The translations under genes and the position numbers were made by a program. The notes under the pieces are model-generated. The model was not told the origin of the DNA, made no database searches, and saw only the letters and a program-made list of their open reading frames with translations. 38,587 bases of DNA from Bradyrhizobium sp. Leo170 (lineage in GTDB: Bacteria > Pseudomonadota > Alphaproteobacteria > Rhizobiales > Xanthobacteraceae): NCBI RefSeq assembly GCF_004296405.1, contig NZ_PSRR01000042.1:1-38587 (forward strand), written 5' to 3'. This document shows, one piece after another, positions 34,665 to 38,587 of the stretch. How positions within the stretch are numbered: position 1 is the first letter of the stretch; every line of letters begins with the position of its first letter.

Positions 34665-34814
34665 CCGGCGGCCCACGCCAGCGACGACAACAATGCCGCG
34701 GTGACGGTTCGCTTCGCTGAGGACTTGCTGGCCAAGATTGGAACGCGAGGAGCCGGCATAGGTTGGATGACTGCGCACCATAGCAGCGGCGCTGAAACAC
34801 ATCACAGAGGCGAA

Positions 34815-34868
34815 ATGATCCGAAAAATCGTGAACGAAGCCATGATCCGAACAATCGTGAACGAAGCC
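34815..34868 (+). repeat. 27-bp tandem duplication covering a start codon
   Basis: Positions 34815-34841 and 34842-34868 differ at one base: ATGATCCGAAAAATCGTG against ATGATCCGAACAATCGTG, both followed by AACGAAGCC. The copy is in frame and doubles the start codon. Confidence 0.95.
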
Positions 34869-35063
34869 GGCATTGAAGTCGGCGAGACCAACCTCGACGG
34901 CATGCTTATCAAAGGGCACCACCGCGTCGACGCCGAGCTAAAGCTCGGCCACAAACTGTTCTTCAGGACCGGCGGCGCTCCGGCAAGGATAAACTGCATC
35001 ACCATTGACCATACCGCGCACAAGATCACGCTGGCGGTGGACGGCTTCAGTCGGGAAGCTTGA
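34815..35063 (+). CDS. Small GHHR-motif protein, copy B, with duplicated start region
   Basis: From the ATG at 34815 (AGAGG upstream) the product has 82 residues: MIRKIVNEAMIRTIVNEAGI, then EVGETNLDGMLIKGHHRVDA, ELKLGHKLFFRTGGAPARIN and a strand-like tail CITIDHTAHKITLAVDGF. The first 18 residues are a nine-residue unit written twice, so the second ATG at 34842 would give a protein that aligns directly with copy A. DNA upstream of both copies is also related (GGCCAAACTTGGAGCGC near 34123, GGCCAAGATTGGAACGC near 34729), which points to duplication of a larger unit. Its 3' end lies antisense to the end of the ParB-like pseudogene. Confidence 0.55.
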   Translation: MIRKIVNEAMIRTIVNEAGIEVGETNLDGMLIKGHHRVDAELKLGHKLFFRTGGAPARINCITIDHTAHKITLAVDGFSREA

Positions 35064-35591
35064 GCACCGTTCGCCCCGCGTATCGTTGTTCCGATACATC
35101 TGCTTCAAGCTGCGGACGAACTTGAACCAAGCGTCCTGCTGATCGGCATCATCGAACACGATGTTTGAATTGGATCACAGCCTCGCCGAGTCCGTCACGC
35201 TGCCGCTCCTCGCGCTCGACCGCCTCACCAACATCGAACAGCTTGGCCAGCGCATCGGTGTCAAAACCGATCTTGCCGATGTCGAAGTTCAGCGCCTCGA
35301 TCTCGCGAATTTCCATGCGCAGCAGGTCTTGATCCCAGCGGCATTCATCGGGAGCTGATTGTCGGCGAGCACATAGGCCTTCTTCTGCGCCTCAGTCCAA
35401 CCTCGCGTCGTCATGACCGGGATTTCCCGGATGCCCAGCTTCTTCGCGGCGAGGACGCGACTATGCCCGGCAATGATGACGCCGTCCTCATCGACCAGGA
35501 GCGGCGTCGTCCAGTCCCATTCCTCAATGTTGGCCGCTATCTGCGCAATCTGCGTTGCCGAGTGCGTCCGCGCGTTCTTGGCGAATGGCAC
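35040..35591 (-). pseudogene. ParB-like nuclease-domain protein with two frameshifts
   Basis: Three frames on the minus strand join into one family protein. Part 1 (from a GTG at 35591) has PFAKNARTHSATQIAQIAAN, the ParB box IIAGHSRVLAAKKLGIREIP and EAQKKAYVLADNQLPMNA. Part 2 follows in another frame: GWDQDLLRMEIREIEALNFD and TDALAKLFDVGEAV. Part 3, in a third frame, is NIVFDDADQQDAWFKFVRSL then KQMY. The first break is explained by one missing G near 35338 and the second by one extra A near 35165. Proteins of this kind carry a ParB/Srx domain, often at the front of phage-type DNA methyltransferases. The exact 3' end is uncertain. Confidence 0.75.
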
Positions 35592-35839
35592 AAGGCTGGC
35601 AACGGAACCGCGCCTGCGTCATCTGCCGGAAACGGCACGGTCATCAGAGCGGCTCACTCACAATCATACTCGGCGACAGTACGATCGTTGTCGCTCAAGT
35701 CCAGCCCAGTTGCTTTTTGTCCGCATCGCGACCAAGTCCGGTCTACCCCAAAGAGTCGACGTGAGGCCGAGGGGCTGGCTAGTCGCGTACGGGCCAGAAG
35801 CGGACAAGCGTTTTCAACAACACGAAGGTTCTAGGGCTT

Positions 35840-36124
35840 TCAATAGAGCCAAGCCGATGACTTACCGACGGGCATTATCCGTTCTTCTGAGGCTGGATGT
35901 TGCGGCAAGAAGTAGAGCAATGGGATGGCAAGGGGCCCGATAGCCGCAGCGATCCACACCCAACGCCGCTGACTACGCCCCCGCTCGTAGGCAAGATAGC
36001 CGACAACAGGCATCGAGACGAGAGCCACGACAATCACAAATGCGTCCATCCCAGCGTGTGCGAGATGGTTTAAAAAACAGATCGAAGCAGCGAACGTCAC
36101 AAAAGCCAAAATAAGGTCTTCCAT
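35840..36124 (-). CDS. Small membrane protein, 94 residues
   Basis: The ATG at 36124 has AGGAG upstream. Three hydrophobic segments are visible: LILAFVTFAASICFLNHLAH, AFVIVVALVSMPVVGYLAY and WVWIAAAIGPLAIPLLYFL, separated by the basic loop ERGRSQRRW. The product should sit in the inner membrane with the basic loop in the cytoplasm. No family is recognised. The stretch from 35592 to 35839 between it and the ParB-like pseudogene shows no gene. Confidence 0.65.
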   Translation of the reverse strand: MEDLILAFVTFAASICFLNHLAHAGMDAFVIVVALVSMPVVGYLAYERGRSQRRWVWIAAAIGPLAIPLLYFLPQHPASEERIMPVGKSSAWLY

Positions 36125-36561
36125 TCCGGACTCCTACTTTGGGTTGAACATAACACGAAAGCGCGCTCGCAGTCAGCGGCCAATATTGAAACTTTAAGTG
36201 AGGCTTGAATGTCGGCGAATGCCGCTTCCGCTACGGGTCAAAATGCGAAGAACTCAGAGTGAGCAAATCTGGCCCCGCTCCGCCCCAGTAAGCGGACCTC
36301 AATGAGGGGTGTCGCCACTTCGCTGATGGGCCATAACCGGAATTAAGCGCCGCATCCGATCATCTTGAAGGCACTTGGCACTTCGCGCTTAGTGTCGGAT
36401 CACTTGCGGAACGAGCTCGTAGTTCCAAAGGATGTGAGCATAGGCCGATTAGAGACGGCGACCCGGCTAACCGGAACCTTCCGGAGTTTTTTTGGTTCTA
36501 TGCACGCCGGGCCCGAGGCTTTCTGCGGCGTAGAGTAGGCCCAACATTCAAGGGGACCTCC
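36125..36561. other. Gene-free stretch with a lone terminator-like hairpin
   Basis: These 437 bp hold ATGTCGGCGAATGCCGCTTC followed by CGCTACGGGTCAAAATGCG (36209-36248), which resembles a dispersed Bradyrhizobium remnant; a related fragment, ATGTCTGCTACGGGTC, is near 37009. At the right end is a hairpin with a T-run (36471-36493). No gene is supported. Confidence 0.5.
36471..36493 (+). terminator. Intrinsic-terminator-like hairpin with T-run
   Basis: CCGGA-ACCT-TCCGG (36471-36484) is followed by AG and seven T residues (36487-36493). A third CCGG at 36463-36466 could form an alternative hairpin with the one at 36471. No plus-strand gene ends just upstream; the nearest gene downstream starts at 36562. 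Confidence 0.5.
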
Positions 36562-36840
36562 ATGCATCGATTGATCGCGATCGCATTCGCGCTGGCCTTG
36601 GGTTGCTTCGCCCTCACCGCATCGGCCGAGCAATGCGGGGACAAGCTTCAGCAGGACAAACCCCAGCAGAACTCAGCCGATGAGGCTCAGGTCAGGGGCG
36701 ATCTCAAGGCCGGCTCGGAGTGCGCCACTCCACGCGATAAGGAAGAGTCTGCAAAGAAGAATGAGGACAGGGCCGCAAAGCTCAAGAGCGAAGGTAAGGT
36801 CGAAGACCACACCACCGGACAACCGCCTCCCAAGAAATAG
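36562..36840 (+). CDS. Small exported hydrophilic protein, 92 residues
   Basis: The ATG at 36562 follows AAGGGGACC. The signal peptide is MHRLIAIAFALALGCFALTA with cleavage near ASAEQ. The mature part is highly charged and rich in Lys, Glu, Asp and Gln (QCGDKLQQDKPQQNSADEAQ, then KNEDRAAKLKSEGKVEDH) and ends QPPPKK, so it is probably periplasmic and largely disordered. Two cysteines (in EQCGDK and SECATP) could pair. No family is recognised. It sits just left of the IS element. Confidence 0.7.
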   Translation: MHRLIAIAFALALGCFALTASAEQCGDKLQQDKPQQNSADEAQVRGDLKAGSECATPRDKEESAKKNEDRAAKLKSEGKVEDHTTGQPPPKK

Positions 36841-37027
36841 AGGCCGAGCGCGAGCAATGGACCGCGCATCGACGTGCGGTCGAATAAGGGGGGGCAATTG
36901 GCCAAGTTTAAACTGCCGCGGCGCGCCCCCTAACCCATGTTTTCCGCTTGCAGCTTTGATTTCACAGGAAAGCAGCGCCGAGCAATCGGTCGCCGCTTGC
37001 TCGTCGAATGTCTGCTACGGGTCTTGG

Positions 37028-38580
37028 TCGTGTAAAAACGGCTTGAGAGGGACGTCGGTATTGGGAGCAAAAACCCGAGTGGGTCTCAGGCTGCGATTGC
37101 AGCGATCAGCGGTTTGGTCCCGACGATGTTCATGACCCGTGTCAGATTATAGGCCAGGACCGAGAGTGCCATTTCAGCGGCTACTTTTGGAAGCGTTTTA
37201 GTCACGAAGTGCGTCGCCCCCATGCGGGCCTTCATCGTGCCGAACGGATGCTCGACTGTCTCTCGACGCTGGCGCATGGCTTGTGGATTTGCATCAAGGC
37301 GCTGCTGCACAGCTTCGAGCAGATGCTCATGCTCCCATCGGGGAATCCGCCGCTCTGGCCCTGTCGTGCACTGCGATTTAAGCGAACAATCTTGACAGGC
37401 TGTGGTCCAGTAGCGCCGTAGCCGCTTGCCGTCTTCCTCGCTCGTAAAGCGATATGGCAGTTGCTCCCCAGCTGGACAGCGATAGGCGTCCTCCTCTGCA
37501 AATAGACAAAGTCCTGTTTGCCGAAGCGGCCATCTGACTTGGCGCCCGACGTCTGCGGCTTGGGCAGAGTTACCGTGATGCCGGCCTCGTGGCACGCGAG
37601 GATCTCCAGGCTGCTGAAGTAGCCGCGATCGGCAACGGCCTCGAGCGTCTCGGTCTTTAGAACAGCCTTCGCCTGCTTGGCCATATTGGCCAGTTGAGCC
37701 CGATCTGAGCCGCTGTTCGTGACCTCATGCGTCACAATCAGATGGTGCTTGGTATCCACGGCGACCTGCACATTGTAGCCGACGACGCCGGAACCACGGC
37801 CGCTCGTCGCCATCGAACGGCTGTCGGGATCGGTCAGAGAGATCTGCTGGTCGGGCGAAGCGAGCATCTGCTTCTCGTAAACGGCAAGCTTGCCCATCTC
37901 CTCCTTCAGCTTCGTCAGCTTCTCGGTAAGCCTTGTTACCTTCGCCGCCAGCGCCTCCGTCGGTTCCTGTCGATCGGCGGTATCAAGTTGGCTCAGATAG
38001 CGCGCGACGCTCTCCTCCAGCTGGGCGCGCCGCCGTTCCACCTTCGCCCGTGTGAAGTTCTTGTCCCGGTTGTTCACGGCCTTGAACTTGCTGCCATCGA
38101 TGGCGACGCTCGCCGTCGCCAGAAGGCCCATCTCACGACAGAGTTCGACGAAACGCGCACATACCTTGCGTAGCGCCAGGCCATTGTCCTTGCGGAAGTC
38201 CGCGATCGTCTTGTGATCAGGAGCGAGCCGACCCAGCAGCCACATGACCTCGACATTGCGTCCGGCTTCTCGTTCGAGCCGCCGGCTCGACTGAACCCGG
38301 TTCAGATAGCCGTAAATGTAAAGCTTGAGGAGAACCGCGGGGTGGTATGACGGCCGACCAGTCGCCGCCGGCTCAACCCCTTCGAAGCTCATCTCAGCCA
38401 AATCGAGCGCATCGACAAACACGTCGATCCCGCGAACAGGGTTGCTCTCATCAATGAAATCATCGAGGCATTCGGGCAACAGCGTCCATTGCCCTCGATC
38501 CGCCTCCTCAACGAAGCGCCTCATCAATTCCCCCGCAGAATCACGAGAGAATCATACCAGCGGTCAGCGTTTTCACACAG
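37028..38580 (-). mobile_element. IS1182-like insertion sequence, nearly complete
   Basis: The element spans about 1.55 kb and encodes one transposase on the minus strand. Imperfect terminal inverted repeats are visible: CGTGTAAAAACG at the left (37029-37040) and, read inward from the right, GTGTGAAAACG (38568-38578 reversed). Exact ends and a target-site duplication cannot be fixed by eye, partly because only seven bases follow the right end. It lies in the decayed island. Confidence 0.75.
37086..38524 (-). pseudogene. IS1182-family transposase, frameshifted
   Basis: From the ATG at 38524 (GGGGGA upstream) the frame encodes MRRFVEEADRGQWTLLPECL, then the N-terminal helix-rich region, the first catalytic Asp (ASVAIDGSKFKAVNN), a coiled-coil insert (LAAKVTRLTEKLTKLKEEMG), VVGYNVQVAVDTKHHLIVTH and the second Asp (LEAVADRGYFSSLE). 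At GKQDFVYL the frame is lost. The rest (AEEDAYRCPAGEQLPYRF, the CQDC...CTTG cysteine site and RRETVEHPFGTMKARMG with the catalytic Glu) continues one base out, to the stop at 37086. One G seems missing near 37500 (TTGGCAGAG to TTGCAGAG). If that is real, the element cannot move by itself. Confidence 0.88.
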
Positions 38581-38587
38581 CCAGGGA

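Noticed and set aside
32460..38587. tRNA gene as the island attachment site
   Set aside because: I looked for a tRNA-like cloverleaf at the radC junction and through the island and saw none.

Overview
The window looks like chromosome from a Bradyrhizobium-type alphaproteobacterium. The evidence is the high GC content, the protein families present, and several kinds of intergenic palindrome that are familiar from Bradyrhizobium and its relatives. This assignment rests on recognition, not on a database search.

Positions 1-32600 are ordinary chromosome with transport as the main theme. In order they hold: a truncated cysteine-rich periplasmic protein; an RND efflux pair (adaptor and permease, no outer-membrane partner); an NADP-dependent oxidoreductase; a dicarboxylate/amino-acid symporter followed by an amino-acid binding protein; an ATP-grasp enzyme; ferredoxin-NADP reductase (fpr); and an FMN-dependent glutamate-synthase-like protein broken by a single-base frameshift. 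Next come an orphan nitrate/sulfonate-type ABC ATPase, a porin that joins two kinds of beta-barrel with a Fur-like inverted repeat upstream, and a small secreted protein. A creatininase-family amidohydrolase then faces a four-gene cluster (binding protein, ATPase, permease, 2-hydroxyacid dehydrogenase). These are followed by a protein with two AprI/Inh domains, a soluble PAS-PAS-PAS chemoreceptor and two small hypothetical genes.

Positions 25802-29668 encode a 1288-residue mosaic protein with a dimethylformamidase-like enzyme domain, an Ig-like domain, and alternating DUF4082 and cadherin-like modules. After it, a LysR regulator is divergent from two overlapping short-chain dehydrogenase genes.

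From about 32757 to the right edge the character changes. A radC gene is cut off at its JAMM motif. What follows is a patchwork of small orphan genes, a phage-terminase-like fragment, a ParB-like pseudogene with two frameshifts, two paralogous small genes (one with a duplicated start codon), and an almost complete IS1182-like insertion sequence with a frameshifted transposase. This reads as a decayed mobile island that entered radC; its far end is outside the window.

I found no CRISPR array, no rRNA or tRNA gene and no intact phage. No single new system stands out. The most interesting items are the mosaic DMFase-like protein, the creatininase/ABC cluster, the paralogous GHHR small genes beside a ParB-like relic, and two intergenic palindromes whose arms vary together. 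Most single-base frameshifts here look like loss of one G from a GGC, so sequence error should be excluded first.
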